A stretch of 42,707 nucleotides of DNA from CAYLLN01 sp036496265 (GCA_036496265.1 DASXLL010000197.1:1-42707); one strand, 5' to 3'. Positions 14,996 to 24,183 are shown, counted from the first letter of the stretch. The notes: generated from the letters alone by a model not told the origin. A program made the numbers and translations.

Positions 14996-15808
14996 ATGCG
15001 CGTCATCATCCAGCCCGACTACGATACCGGCAGTCTCCGCGCGGCGAAGATTGTGGCCGATCTCATTCGCAAGAAACCCGACTGCGTTCTCGGCCTGGCG
15101 ACGGGGAGCACGCCGCTGGGCACTTATCGCGAGCTCGCCCGACTGCACAAAGACGAAGGCCTCGATTTCTCGCGGGTGACGACCTTCAACCTCGACGAAT
15201 ACGTTGGTTTGACGTCCATTCATCCGCAGAGCTACCGGCAGTTCATGCAAATGAATCTGTTCGACAAGATCAACATCCCGCTGACATCGACGTACGTGCC
15301 GGATGGCCGGGCGCTCGACTTCGAGCAGCATTGTCAGCAATACGAAGACAGAATTCGCGACGCTGGTGGAATCGATCTGCAGATCCTCGGCATTGGCAGC
15401 GATGGGCACATTGCATTCAACGAACCGGGCTCTTCGCTCGGCAGCCGGACGCGACTGAAGACGCTGGCTAGCGAGACCATTCGCGACAATGCCCGCTTCT
15501 TTGGCGGTGAAGATAAAGTGCCGCGGCTGGCGGTGACTATGGGCGTGGGCACGATTCTCGAATCGAAGCGATGTGTGCTGCTCGCTTTTGGCAAGCACAA
15601 GGCGGCGGCGGTGCGCGACACGGTGGAGGGACCGGTGACGGCACAAGTCACGGCATCGGCGTTACAATTGCATCGCGAAGTGATCGGCATTTTCGATGAA
15701 GAGGCTGCCGGTTTGCTAGTTCGCCGCGAGTACTATGCGGATGTCGAAAAGGCGCAGATGCTACTCGAAGCAGGCGAATTCAAAAAACTTGGAATTGGGA
15801 TTCATTAA
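14996..15808 (+). CDS. nagB: Glucosamine-6-phosphate deaminase
   Basis: The 270-residue enzyme converts glucosamine 6-phosphate to fructose 6-phosphate and ammonia. The hallmarks are GLATGSTPLGTY at 33-44 (phosphate binding), FNLDEYVGL with Asp67, and GIGSDGHIAFNEPGSSL, in which Asp136, His138 and Glu143 match the catalytic residues of E. coli NagB. Length matches the family (about 266). The next gene starts five bases after its stop, suggesting an operon with the rhomboid protease. The 277-bp region upstream has no recognisable gene. Together with the GlmM-type mutase elsewhere in the window it bears on amino-sugar supply for the envelope. Confidence 0.95.
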   Translation: MRVIIQPDYDTGSLRAAKIVADLIRKKPDCVLGLATGSTPLGTYRELARLHKDEGLDFSRVTTFNLDEYVGLTSIHPQSYRQFMQMNLFDKINIPLTSTYVPDGRALDFEQHCQQYEDRIRDAGGIDLQILGIGSDGHIAFNEPGSSLGSRTRLKTLASETIRDNARFFGGEDKVPRLAVTMGVGTILESKRCVLLAFGKHKAAAVRDTVEGPVTAQVTASALQLHREVIGIFDEEAAGLLVRREYYADVEKAQMLLEAGEFKKLGIGIH

Positions 15809-15813
15809 GCGTC

Positions 15814-16812
15814 ATGCGCCAAGTCGGAACATTGGAAACGGAGGCAGCAGCGCGAAAGTTCGCGGCTTGGCTGCTCGCGCAGCGGATCGAAGCGCACGCC
15901 GAGCAAGAGCCGGCGGGCTGGGTTGTTTGGGTCCGCGAGGAAGACCGGTTGGCGAAGGCCCGGGACGAGTTCACGCATTTCCGAGAGCATCCGGAGGATT
16001 CCAAGTATCAGGGGGCGGAAAAATCGGCTGAGGCGGTGTTGCGCGAGGACGCGGCACGTCGGCAGCAGGCGCAAGGAAATGTGGTTGAGATGCGCGGGCG
16101 TTGGGGTACGCCGGGAATGCCGGGCGTCCGCCGCAAAGCGCCGATTTCGATGCTGCTGATCGGCATTAGCGCGGTCGTGGCGATGCTGACCTGGAACGAC
16201 ACGATGGAGCAGGCAGAGACGAGCCAAGGATGGAGTAGCACTTTTCGGGCACTGCTTTTTGTCGATCCGCTCGACGCCCATGTGTCAGCCAGTGGCGAAT
16301 TGCGGCCGCAGATTGATATGTGGGCCAGCATCAAGCGAGGCGAGATCTGGCGACTGGTTACGCCGATTTTCATCCACTATGGGCTGATGCACATTGCGTT
16401 CAATGCGATGATGCTCTTCAGCTTCGGCTCCATCGTCGAGAATCGGCGAGGTGCCATATTTATGCTCCTGTTCGTCCTGGCAGTCGCGGTTTTGTCGAAC
16501 GCGGGACAAGCGACCGAGGCGATGATTCGCGGCAAAATTCAGCTGTTTGGCGGTCTCTCTGGCGTCTGCTACGGTCTCTTCGGCTACATTCTCATTAAAT
16601 CGCAGTTCGACAATCGCGAGCGCTATTTTCTCAGCCCAGGCACGACGTTTCTGGCACTGGCTTGGCTCGTGCTGTGCATTTTGCGGGAGTTTCCGGCATT
16701 TCGAGAAATGCTGGGCGCTTTGCCGAGCACGGCAAATACGGTTCACGTAGTCGGTTTGCTCACTGGCGCCGCGATCGCATACCTGCCGCTCGTGGTGAAG
16801 CGGCCGGCTTAG
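15814..16812 (+). CDS. Rhomboid-family intramembrane serine protease
   Basis: The 332-residue inner-membrane protease has a cytoplasmic N-terminal domain (residues 1-90, GlpG NRho-like), a linker, then about seven hydrophobic segments from residue 110. The catalytic dyad is Ser249 in FGGLSGVCYG and His311 in TVHVVGLLTG; HIAFNAM (His193, Asn197) forms the oxyanion site. WR (179-180) belongs to the conserved loop after the first segment. It should cleave membrane-spanning substrates within the bilayer; the substrate is unknown. It is probably co-transcribed with nagB (five-base gap) and is convergent with the following gene. Confidence 0.92.
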   Translation: MRQVGTLETEAAARKFAAWLLAQRIEAHAEQEPAGWVVWVREEDRLAKARDEFTHFREHPEDSKYQGAEKSAEAVLREDAARRQQAQGNVVEMRGRWGTPGMPGVRRKAPISMLLIGISAVVAMLTWNDTMEQAETSQGWSSTFRALLFVDPLDAHVSASGELRPQIDMWASIKRGEIWRLVTPIFIHYGLMHIAFNAMMLFSFGSIVENRRGAIFMLLFVLAVAVLSNAGQATEAMIRGKIQLFGGLSGVCYGLFGYILIKSQFDNRERYFLSPGTTFLALAWLVLCILREFPAFREMLGALPSTANTVHVVGLLTGAAIAYLPLVVKRPA

Positions 16813-16821
16813 CAGCCAAGG

Positions 16822-17829
16822 CTATTCCATCGTCAAAATGTCTTTGACGTGGCCGTCCGGCTTGATACGGCCACAGACAAACGAGCCGTAGGTGTTGTGG
16901 CCCATGACAGAGCGATTGGCGACTGGGGCCAGCGAGCGGTAAACGAGCCACTGCTCATTGCCCGATTGAATGCGATAGCCGACGGCGACATCGCGATTCA
17001 CGGCTGTGAGATTCTCCCCCACTGTCAACTGCCTCCAGGTGATTGGACGCCTGATGCGGCGGGGATGGATGTCAATCCAGACTGGTGATAGCAGTCTGCG
17101 TCCCTGAGCCGCTTGCTCAATCGTCAAATTGTTTTCGGATTGCGAGAACCGTGCGTGCCGGAAGTCGGAGCGCCATTCGGGCTGCGCCAGCGGTACGACG
17201 CACGCGCTCCGGCGGCTTTTCACATTCAGCCAACCTTCACATGTTTCGTCGGCGGCTGAGAATGAAACATTGCCGGCCAGCGGCAGAGTTTGGCAGTAGT
17301 GGATTTCAGCGGCAGCATCCGGCGGGCCAATCAGGCAATCGGCGACAAAGAAAAACAACTCGTCGCGGGCGAAAAACATCTGCCGTTCGAGCTTGTAGCC
17401 TTCGGAGAGTGGCAGTTCGATTTCGAGATAATCGCACGATTTTTCGCGATGCCAGCCGACTTCCTTCCACTGGCCGGTGGCGGCTAAAGTCGTTCCACGA
17501 ACTGAGGCCGACCATTCCCATTCACCGCTCAGCAGGGGTTTTCCAGCCGCCTCGAGTGAAATGCGAGCAGCTTGGTTCGAAAAATCGACCGACAGCTCGT
17601 CATGCGGCGGCCGCTTGCCGCGGCGGAGCAGCGCTTGTTTCGCATCGGCGTTGCAATAGCCGGGGTCTTGGGAGAAGTCGAACAATGGCTTGTCGGCAGC
17701 ATGACCGTTCACCGTCGCGATTTTGTCGAGAGGTCGATTATTTTCAGTTGGCGTCGGTTTGGCCGTTTTGCGAGGCGATTGGGGTTTTGTCTTCGTGCGA
17801 GCGGGATGTGACGGCGTAATGGTTGTCAT
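16822..17829 (-). CDS. Hypothetical beta-rich protein with basic N-terminus
   Basis: The 335-residue protein has a basic, Thr/Pro/Lys-rich disordered N-terminus (residues 1-45) and then a domain dense in beta strands with many aromatic residues. Examples are LLSGEWEWSASVRGTTLA, YLEIELPLSEGYKLERQMFF and ELFFFVADCLIGPPDAAAEI. The pattern suggests a beta-sandwich or heparinase-type C-terminal domain, but I do not recognise a family. There is no signal peptide and no membrane segment. It is convergent with the rhomboid gene (9-bp gap) and divergent from the YdjY gene. Confidence 0.75.
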   Translation of the reverse strand: MTTITPSHPARTKTKPQSPRKTAKPTPTENNRPLDKIATVNGHAADKPLFDFSQDPGYCNADAKQALLRRGKRPPHDELSVDFSNQAARISLEAAGKPLLSGEWEWSASVRGTTLAATGQWKEVGWHREKSCDYLEIELPLSEGYKLERQMFFARDELFFFVADCLIGPPDAAAEIHYCQTLPLAGNVSFSAADETCEGWLNVKSRRSACVVPLAQPEWRSDFRHARFSQSENNLTIEQAAQGRRLLSPVWIDIHPRRIRRPITWRQLTVGENLTAVNRDVAVGYRIQSGNEQWLVYRSLAPVANRSVMGHNTYGSFVCGRIKPDGHVKDILTME

Positions 17830-17957
17830 TTTCTACAAAATCCGAGGACGATATAATCTGTCGCGGCACGGTGTTTCGCTTTTCTGTGCTCGCTTGACTG
17901 GCGAAGGTTGTAGCACGAGTGCGGCGAACTGCAAGTGCATGGCTTATTGAGGCAGGA

Positions 17958-18677
17958 ATGAAAGCAATTTTGTTAAAGTGCGTCCCCGTACTACTGGCGG
18001 CGACATTGTTCTTATTGACGAAAGAGGCGACGCGATCGGACGCCGCAGTGGGCGATGATGCGCCGGGCGAGTTGGCCAAATTGTCGCCGACGGGTGATGT
18101 CTGGTATGACGCCAAGCGTCACGCGGTTGTCGTCGATGGCGAAGTTTGCTTGCGCGAGGGACAGTTGGAAATGTTTGCCTGTCCCAAGGGGACTAAAGAG
18201 CATGAGTCGATTGTATCTTTGAAATGCAAAGCGGAGGAAGTTCATGCGGCTCTGTTGAGGGCGGGCGCCATTCCAGGCAAACCCGTTTCGTTCGATCCCG
18301 ATTACAAACCCGCAGCCGGCCAAATCATCGATATCTATGTCTTGTGGCAAGATGAGGATGGCAAAAAGCACCAGGCGCGGGCCCAGGAATGGATCAAGGA
18401 TGTCAAAAAAGACCGGGAGATGGCTTACGATTGGGTGTTCGCCGGCAGCGGTTTCTGGAAGGACGACGAAACGGGCAAAGAGCACTATAAGGCCAATGGC
18501 GGGGACTTGGTTTGCGTCTCGAATTTTCCCACCGCGACGCTCGACTTGCCGATTCAGAGCACCGACGCGAACGATGAGCTGATGTTTGTGGCTTACAAGG
18601 AGCATATTCCACCGCGCGGCACAAAAGTCCGTGTTGTCTTCATTCCGCGGGCTGGGGCCGATGGAAAAACAAAGTGA
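17958..18677 (+). CDS. YdjY-type secreted protein
   Basis: From the ATG at 17958 (AGGCAGGA just upstream) the product has 239 residues with a signal peptide (VPVLLAATLFLLTKEATRSDA). Next comes the YdjY domain: VWYDAKRHAVVVDGEVCLREG, a CPKGTKEHESIV segment and WEX-like aromatic strands, ending in FIPRAGADGKTK. YdjY domains are widespread in planctomycetes and have no established function. The second gene begins inside its last codons (overlap 18661-18677), so the pair is probably translationally coupled. The protein should act in the periplasm or at the cell surface. Confidence 0.8.
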   Translation: MKAILLKCVPVLLAATLFLLTKEATRSDAAVGDDAPGELAKLSPTGDVWYDAKRHAVVVDGEVCLREGQLEMFACPKGTKEHESIVSLKCKAEEVHAALLRAGAIPGKPVSFDPDYKPAAGQIIDIYVLWQDEDGKKHQARAQEWIKDVKKDREMAYDWVFAGSGFWKDDETGKEHYKANGGDLVCVSNFPTATLDLPIQSTDANDELMFVAYKEHIPPRGTKVRVVFIPRAGADGKTK

Positions 18678-18852
18678 TCAGCGCCGGCCCTCGCAGCCGC
18701 AATCGACACCACCGACAAAAAACGCCGACGAGACGTCATGTGCGGCGATTTGCCAAATCTGCGGCAGCCGGCTGATCGAAATCCGCGCCAAGCTCGTTTG
18801 CGAGAGGTGCCATACGATTTGGGAGACCTGCTGCGAGGGTGGTCGCGGCTGA
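18661..18852 (+). CDS. 63-residue zinc-ribbon protein overlapping the YdjY gene
   Basis: The start ATG at 18661 lies within the 3' end of the YdjY gene. A disordered Gln/Pro-rich N-terminus is followed by a compact ribbon: CQICGSRLIEIRAKLVCERC with two CxxC knuckles, then HTIWETCCEGGRG. I recall the motif ending in ETCCEGG from planctomycete short proteins. It has no signal peptide, so it should be cytoplasmic and bind zinc. Its role is unknown; overlap with the YdjY gene suggests shared expression. Confidence 0.65.
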   Translation: MEKQSDQRRPSQPQSTPPTKNADETSCAAICQICGSRLIEIRAKLVCERCHTIWETCCEGGRG

Positions 18853-19001
18853 AATCAGTCGGACTGGCTGCTAGCGGCCGATTTTAGCCAGGCGATACAG
18901 TCGGCAAACTCCGCACGCCAAGCAAAACCGGTCGTTTAAGCTAATCCGGCAAATTGCGAATCTCTGCTACGACCGCGCCAGATGGACCGAATTCGGAGGA
19001 C

Positions 19002-20960
19002 ATGCGCGAATGTCGGGTGGTCCTTCTAGCGGCGGCAATCTTTGCGCTGGCGTTATTGCCGGCAAGGTTTGCGCATGCGCAATATCCGTACCGCGTCATT
19101 TACCCCGAGCAGCTCGAAATCGACTATCGCGATCCGTCGCAGTTTCCTGACATCCCACTGCCGCCGAGCGGGCCGCCGCCGACGGTGACCGCGCCGCCGA
19201 GCGGCAACACACGATTCTTTCCGCTCGATGACGCCGTTCGCACATCACTCGGCAGTGGCCGCGTGGTCCGTGTGCTGGCAGGTGTCAATGCGATCAACAG
19301 CGGCCGCACGATCTACGACACGGCTGTGACGAACACGGCGATCGATCAGGCCCAAGGCCGCTTCGATCCGGTCCTGCAGCTCAACAATAACTGGGACTAT
19401 ATCGATGAGCCCAAGGCCGCGTTCAGTCCTGCTACAGGCTCGTTTGTTCTCGGCGCACCGTTCGACCAATACCGGATGAACATGTTGCTGAGCAAAACGA
19501 ATCCCCTGGGCGGCCAGTGGAACTTGGGCGTCAATGTGACCGAGCAGCGATTTCCGGGCAGCATTTTGCCACCCAGCCTGCTGCCGCTCAATCCGCAGAC
19601 GGCGGCCAATACGTTTCTCAGTTACACGCAGCCACTGCTACAAGGCGCGGGCCGCCGCGCGAACCTCGCGCCGGTCATTTTGGCTCGCATCAACACGGAG
19701 TTTTCGTTCTTTCAGCTCAAGGACGGCGTGCAACAGAACGTGCGCGATGTGATCGCCACTTATTGGAACCTCGTGTCGGCCCGTGCCGCCGCCTGGGCCC
19801 GCCGGCAGCAGGAAATTCAGGCCGATTTTGCGGCCCGGCTGGCAACGGCTCAGATGCGGGCCGATCTGGTCAACGCGGGCAACGCTGCACAGGCCCGCAC
19901 GTCCTTCTTCAATTTCCGCGCCCAGCGGATTGCCGCGGATGCGAACGTGTTGCAGGTAGAAGGCACGCTCCGCAACTTGCTCGGCATGCCACCCTGGGAT
20001 GACGCGCAACTGATCGCCAGCACCGAGCCGGTGCTCGAACGCGTCCGACCAGACTGGCAGGAGTTGGTCGAACTGGCGTCGGCGCGGCGGCCGGATCTCG
20101 TCGAGCTCAAGTTGGTCCTGGAAGCCGACGAGCAGCAGCGAATCATTGCCAATAACAACGCCCTGCCGCAGCTCAATGCCAACGGCCTGTATCGCTGGAA
20201 TGGCCTGGAAGGCGAGTTGCCCAACGGCAATGGCATTATTGCCACCGCGCCGGGCCAGTTCGCCGATTGGACGCTGGGCGTCAATTTCTCCGTGCCGATC
20301 GGACTGCGCGCCGCGCGAGCGACGCTGCGGCAGCGCGAGCTGATCATTGCTCGCGACCGCGCGAATCTCGATCAGGGTCTGCACGCCGCCTCGCACCTTT
20401 TGGCCACAACGCTGCGCAGCCTCGATCAGCAATATGAGACGTATCTCGCATTCAAAGAGGCCCGCATCGCGGCCCGCGAAAATCTCAACGTGCAGATGAT
20501 GACTTTTCGCTCGAGCCTGATCAATTACATCCCCGTATTGCAGGCCATCACCGATTGGGGCAACGCGATCACGAACGAAGCCGCGGCCATCGCGCAGTAC
20601 AACACGCTTCTCGCTGATTTGGAATTGCAAACGGGTACGATTTTGGAAACGCATGGCGTCCGATTCTATGAAGAGCGCTATGGCTCGGTCGGGCCGCTGA
20701 GCCATCTTCGCATGTATCCCCAATCGACGCCGCAAACGCCGAACTACGACCGGTATCCGGCTGGCACGGAAGCGGCGGAAAAAGTGTTCGATCTCCAAGA
20801 TCCGATCCGCTTCCGAACGACGCCACGGCCGACGGAAGAATTGCCGCAGCCGCCACAGCAGCCGTTGGATTTGCCGCCTCCGGGCGGGCGAACGCTGGAA
20901 CTGCCGCCGCCAGGAAGTCGTTTACCCGATTTGCCTCCTCCCGGACCGCCGAGTCGCTAG
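19002..20960 (+). CDS. TolC-family outer-membrane protein with proline-rich tail
   Basis: The 652-residue product starts at the ATG at 19002 with a clear signal peptide (VVLLAAAIFALALLPARFAHAQ). The central part (about 60-560) has the two-fold helical/strand pattern of TolC: FLSYTQPLLQGAGRRANLAP at the start of the first half and LGVNFSVPIGLRAARATLRQ in the second, with long helices rich in Ala, Gln and Arg. TolC trimers form outer-membrane exit ducts for efflux pumps or type I secretion. It is longer than usual (450-500). The extra C-terminus is a Pro-rich repeat with several LPPPG units. No inner-membrane pump or adaptor gene is adjacent. Confidence 0.85.
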   Translation: MRECRVVLLAAAIFALALLPARFAHAQYPYRVIYPEQLEIDYRDPSQFPDIPLPPSGPPPTVTAPPSGNTRFFPLDDAVRTSLGSGRVVRVLAGVNAINSGRTIYDTAVTNTAIDQAQGRFDPVLQLNNNWDYIDEPKAAFSPATGSFVLGAPFDQYRMNMLLSKTNPLGGQWNLGVNVTEQRFPGSILPPSLLPLNPQTAANTFLSYTQPLLQGAGRRANLAPVILARINTEFSFFQLKDGVQQNVRDVIATYWNLVSARAAAWARRQQEIQADFAARLATAQMRADLVNAGNAAQARTSFFNFRAQRIAADANVLQVEGTLRNLLGMPPWDDAQLIASTEPVLERVRPDWQELVELASARRPDLVELKLVLEADEQQRIIANNNALPQLNANGLYRWNGLEGELPNGNGIIATAPGQFADWTLGVNFSVPIGLRAARATLRQRELIIARDRANLDQGLHAASHLLATTLRSLDQQYETYLAFKEARIAARENLNVQMMTFRSSLINYIPVLQAITDWGNAITNEAAAIAQYNTLLADLELQTGTILETHGVRFYEERYGSVGPLSHLRMYPQSTPQTPNYDRYPAGTEAAEKVFDLQDPIRFRTTPRPTEELPQPPQQPLDLPPPGGRTLELPPPGSRLPDLPPPGPPSR

Positions 20961-21074
20961 CAATGGCAGCTTAAAATGTGAATGTAACCGGATTGTGCTT
21001 GCCCGGAGTGGCAAGCCGCGATACAAGGCTCGTTTTCATCTACCCAGCTAGCGATATTCTGCGCGCCCAGCGCA

Positions 21075-21719
21075 ATGGGAATAAATTCGATGGCCTCACA
21101 GCTTGTTACGTCACCGAACTCGGCTGCGGCTAGGCGACCGATTGGTGGGCAGTTTGTCCAGTGGTGTGTGCGACGGCGAGTGCAGATTAGCGTCGTGGTA
21201 TTCGCGGCACTCATTGGCCTGGATCTTTTCATTTTTCATAGTTGGCCACGGGACATTTTTAAGCCGGCTGATCCCTTGGCGATGGTCAGCTTGGCGCTGG
21301 TAATCCTCGGCTTGCTGATTCGTGCCTGGGCGGCCGGCATGTTGCGGAAGCAAAAGCAGCTCGCGACCACCGGTCCATACGCCTTGGTGCGGCATCCGCT
21401 CTATTTTGGTTCGTTTCTAATGATGATTGGGTTCGGCGTGCTCATTCACGATCCGCTGACGCTGTGGGTCATCGCAGGTCCACTGGTCTGGCTCTATTGG
21501 CAGACGATTCGCAGCGAAGAGCAGCGCGTGGCGAAATATTTTGCTAAGGACTGGGCTGTCTATTCAGCCAAGGTGCCGCGGTTCATCCCGTATCGTTTGG
21601 TGCGGCCTAATTTTGGCAATTGGTCGCTTGCGCAGTGGCTGCACAACGAGGAATATCAGGCGTGGATTGGGTCAGCGGTGGCGCTGGGGGCGCTGAAGGT
21701 GTGGCAGGTGTTTGGTTAG
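21075..21719 (+). CDS. ICMT/PEMT-like membrane methyltransferase
   Basis: The 214-residue integral membrane protein has four to five hydrophobic segments and the family core TTGPYALVRHPLYFGSFLMM. Later comes EEQRVAKYFAKDWAVYSAKVPRFIP, where a paired acidic residue and Arg bind S-adenosylmethionine in the isoprenylcysteine carboxyl methyltransferase and phospholipid methyltransferase superfamily. The substrate in bacteria is normally unknown; a lipid is likely. Two close in-frame ATGs (21075 and 21090) are possible starts. It is convergent with pyrG. Confidence 0.8.
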   Translation: MGINSMASQLVTSPNSAAARRPIGGQFVQWCVRRRVQISVVVFAALIGLDLFIFHSWPRDIFKPADPLAMVSLALVILGLLIRAWAAGMLRKQKQLATTGPYALVRHPLYFGSFLMMIGFGVLIHDPLTLWVIAGPLVWLYWQTIRSEEQRVAKYFAKDWAVYSAKVPRFIPYRLVRPNFGNWSLAQWLHNEEYQAWIGSAVALGALKVWQVFG

Positions 21720-21775
21720 GTTGTGGCTCGGCGCTTGGCTTGTGCCGCCCGGCGGCAACAGCCTCGCCCTCCCAA

Positions 21776-23416
21776 TTATGAGATGGCTTCGGCGTGGCGC
21801 TCGCCGCGTTGGTTGTGGCGCTGGATGGCGGCGCCGATGAAGGCGGCGAAGAGCGACTGGGCGAGCGTGGGCTTGGATTTGAATTCGGGATGGAATTGGA
21901 CGGCTAAGAACCAGGGATGGCCCGGCAGCTCGACGATTTCGACGAGCTTGCCGTCAGGGCTAGTCCCGCTGAAGCCGAAGCCGTGGGCGGCGAACTGCTG
22001 GCGATAGACGTTGTTGAATTCATAGCGATGGCGATGCCGTTCGCTGATTCGGTCCTTGCCGTAGGCTTCGTGCGCTAGGGAACCGACGGCGAGAGTTGCT
22101 GGCTGAGCCCCAAGACGCATCGTGCCGCCTTTATCGGTAATATTGCGCTGCTCGTCCAAAAGGCAAATTACGGGGTGCGCCGTGTTCTTGTTGAATTCGG
22201 TCGAGTGGGCGCCGTCCAGGCCGACGACGTTGCGGGCAAACTCAATCGCGGCGCACTGCATGCCGAGGCAGATGCCGAAGAAGGGAATACCGCGTTCGCG
22301 GGCGTAGCGGATGGCTTCAATTTTGCCTTCGATGCCGCGTTCGCCGAAACCGCCGGGCACGAGGATGCCATCGTAGCCAGCGAGGAGCGGCGGGGCGCCT
22401 TCGCGCTCGATTTCTTCGCTTTGAATGCGGCCGACGCGGACCTGGCACTCGTGGTGCATGCCGGCGTGGTCCAGAGCTTCGTAGATCGATTTATACGCGT
22501 CTTTGTGCTCGGCGTATTTGCCGACGACGGCGATGCTGATTTCGTTCTTGGGATTGCGGAGGACGTGGAGAATATGCCGCCAATGATCGAGATCGTTGAG
22601 GCTGGCTTTCAGCCCCAGGCCGAGCTTTTTCACGATCAGCGAGTCGAGTCCCGCATCCACGAGGCTAAGCGGCACTTCGTAAATTGAAAAATCTTTGTCC
22701 TTTTCTTCGATGACCGCTTCTTTGGGCACATTGCAGAAGAGGGCCATCTTTTCGCGATCTTCCCGCGAGATGGAGCGTTCTGTGCGGCAGATCAAAATGT
22801 CGGGCTGAATACCAATTTGCCGCATCTGGCCGACCGAATGCTGGGTGGGCTTGGTTTTCAGCTCGCCGGCGGCTTTGAGGTACGGGACGAGCGTAAGGTG
22901 AATGTAGAGGCAGTTCTCTTTGCCGACATCGAGAGCAAATTGGCGAATCGCTTCAAGAAACGGCAGGCTTTCGATATCGCCGACGGTGCCGCCGATCTCG
23001 GTGATGACGACATCGACGTCGGGTTCGGCCAACTTCGAGATGCAGGATTTGATTTCGTTCGTGATATGCGGGATGACCTGGACCGTTTTGCCCAGAAACT
23101 CGCCACGGCGCTCCTTTTCGATGACCGAAAGATAGATTTGGCCGGTCGTGTAGTTCGAATCGCGTGTCAGCGGGGAATTGGTGAAACGCTCGTAATGGCC
23201 GAGGTCCAAATCCGTCTCGCTGCCGTCGTCGAGGACATAGACTTCGCCGTGTTGGTAGGGGCTCATCGTGCCCGGATCGACGTTGATATAGGGGTCGAGC
23301 TTCTGCAGCCGGACGTTGAGGCCACGGCCTTCGAGAAGCATGCCGATCGAGGCACTGGTCAGGCCCTTGCCGAGGGAGCTGACGACGCCACCGGTGACGA
23401 AGATGAATTTGGTCAT
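21776..23416 (-). CDS. pyrG: CTP synthase
   Basis: The 546-residue enzyme aminates UTP to CTP using glutamine. The N-terminal synthetase domain starts MTKFIFVTGGVVSSLGKGLT and holds DPYINVDPGTMSPYQHGEVY; the C-terminal glutamine amidotransferase domain has GGFGERG and the nucleophile Cys in ICLGMQCAAIEFARN, with the final His-Glu pair in VQFHPEFKSKP. Length fits the family. It is monocistronic here, with a 308-bp AT-rich leader that contains TATGCG repeats. The C-terminal tail (RHNQRGERHAEAIS) is hydrophilic and ordinary. Confidence 0.97.
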   Translation of the reverse strand: MTKFIFVTGGVVSSLGKGLTSASIGMLLEGRGLNVRLQKLDPYINVDPGTMSPYQHGEVYVLDDGSETDLDLGHYERFTNSPLTRDSNYTTGQIYLSVIEKERRGEFLGKTVQVIPHITNEIKSCISKLAEPDVDVVITEIGGTVGDIESLPFLEAIRQFALDVGKENCLYIHLTLVPYLKAAGELKTKPTQHSVGQMRQIGIQPDILICRTERSISREDREKMALFCNVPKEAVIEEKDKDFSIYEVPLSLVDAGLDSLIVKKLGLGLKASLNDLDHWRHILHVLRNPKNEISIAVVGKYAEHKDAYKSIYEALDHAGMHHECQVRVGRIQSEEIEREGAPPLLAGYDGILVPGGFGERGIEGKIEAIRYARERGIPFFGICLGMQCAAIEFARNVVGLDGAHSTEFNKNTAHPVICLLDEQRNITDKGGTMRLGAQPATLAVGSLAHEAYGKDRISERHRHRYEFNNVYRQQFAAHGFGFSGTSPDGKLVEIVELPGHPWFLAVQFHPEFKSKPTLAQSLFAAFIGAAIQRHNQRGERHAEAIS

Positions 23417-23724
23417 TGAGCATCCTGCTAGCGAGCGAAAGAGTCGATTCTATCGCCGCGCGGCGGGACTGAGAACAAGTAGGTTCGAGGGGTTTTTATT
23501 GCTATGCGTATGCGTATGCGTTTTCTTTTTTTTGACGTGCATATTTACGTAAAGCATTATTTCATCGACGGTTACGAAAAATGCGTCGATGCATGTTATG
23601 CGTTTTTATGCATAAGCTCATTTCGATACGAGCGTTGGCCGCAAAGTAGATGCGCGAGCGGGGTGATTTATTTGAACAATTGTATATAAACAGTTTCGGG
23701 TCATGCGTGATTAAGTGTTGCTGG
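23417..23724. promoter_or_regulatory. AT-rich pyrG upstream region with TATGCG repeats and a TTATGCATAA palindrome
   Basis: The 308 bases hold no credible gene. TATGCG occurs three times in tandem (23502-23520), a T-run follows, and TTATGCATAA at 23606-23615 is a perfect 10-bp palindrome. The composition is far more AT-rich than the neighbours. The half-site is shared with the dyads at 2641-2753. Whether it regulates pyrG is inference; attenuation-type leader structure was not evident. Confidence 0.4.
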
Positions 23725-23726
23725 CT
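23701..23726. repeat. 26-bp exact repeat, copy 2 (copy 1 at 1009-1034)
   Basis: Identical to 1009-1034. The last two bases form part of the TAG stop (23725-23727, minus strand) of a FTIRD gene, so both copies occur at the 3' end of a FTIRD gene, about 22.7 kb apart. Confidence 0.85.
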
Positions 23727-24018
23727 ACTTGTTGCTGGGCGATTCGTATTCAATCTCATAGATCAACTTGTCGCCCTGAGGAGATTTGCTATACGAGCCT
23801 CCGATAACCTCTCGCCCACCCACTCTGGACAATTCGCGACGGAGGGCTATTTCCTTGGCGATGTACCTCATCTCCCTCAGATTCAGAACCGACTGCCAAT
23901 TCAGTAGCCTTTCACGTTCCTGATCTAGTCCATGTTTCTGTTGGATCAAGATTCCAAGGGAGATGGTTAGTCCCGCCACAACCGTTAACCAGAGAATGTC
24001 TCGAATCGTGAACCGCAT
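23725..24018 (-). CDS. FTIRD-leader membrane protein with a coiled-coil-like tail
   Basis: The 97-residue protein starts MRFTIRDILWLTVVAGLTIS, one membrane segment (about 8-25). A charged, probably coiled-coil helix follows (QQKHGLDQERERLLNWQSVL and onward to about residue 65), then a short beta-like end (DKLIYEIEYES). The leader is the type A family seen at 418-621 and 1034-1243, more diverged at the nucleotide level. It shares with the second of these a 26-bp repeat at its stop codon. Function unknown; the arrangement fits a small signal-anchored scaffold. Confidence 0.7.
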   Translation of the reverse strand: MRFTIRDILWLTVVAGLTISLGILIQQKHGLDQERERLLNWQSVLNLREMRYIAKEIALRRELSRVGGREVIGGSYSKSPQGDKLIYEIEYESPSNK

Positions 24019-24021
24019 CGC

Positions 24022-24126
24022 CTATTCCTCATCCCCCAGCGCATCCAAGAAGTCTTCCCACCGATTCGGCTTCGGTGGATTATAACCGGCCGTCCGCTCG
24101 ACTAGCTCCTCTACCGTCCAGCGTCT
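24022..24126 (-). pseudogene. Start-less 34-codon fragment, possible antitoxin remnant
   Basis: An open frame of 34 codons ends at a TAG (24022-24024) and is closed upstream by TAA (24127-24129), with no start codon inside. It reads RRWTVEELVERTAGYNPPKP and ends WEDFLDALGDEE. The amphipathic, acidic, linear character resembles the C-terminus of small antitoxins, and an intact toxin-antitoxin pair lies next to it. The identification is weak. Confidence 0.25.
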
Positions 24127-24183
24127 TTAGCTGATTTTAGAACGCCGTGCTCGTCTAGCTGCTAGAAGGTTCCAACGATTGTC

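Noticed and set aside
19638..20798. A 386-codon leftward open frame
   Set aside because: Antisense of the TolC-type gene, with no signal peptide or domain; TolC motifs lie on the other strand.
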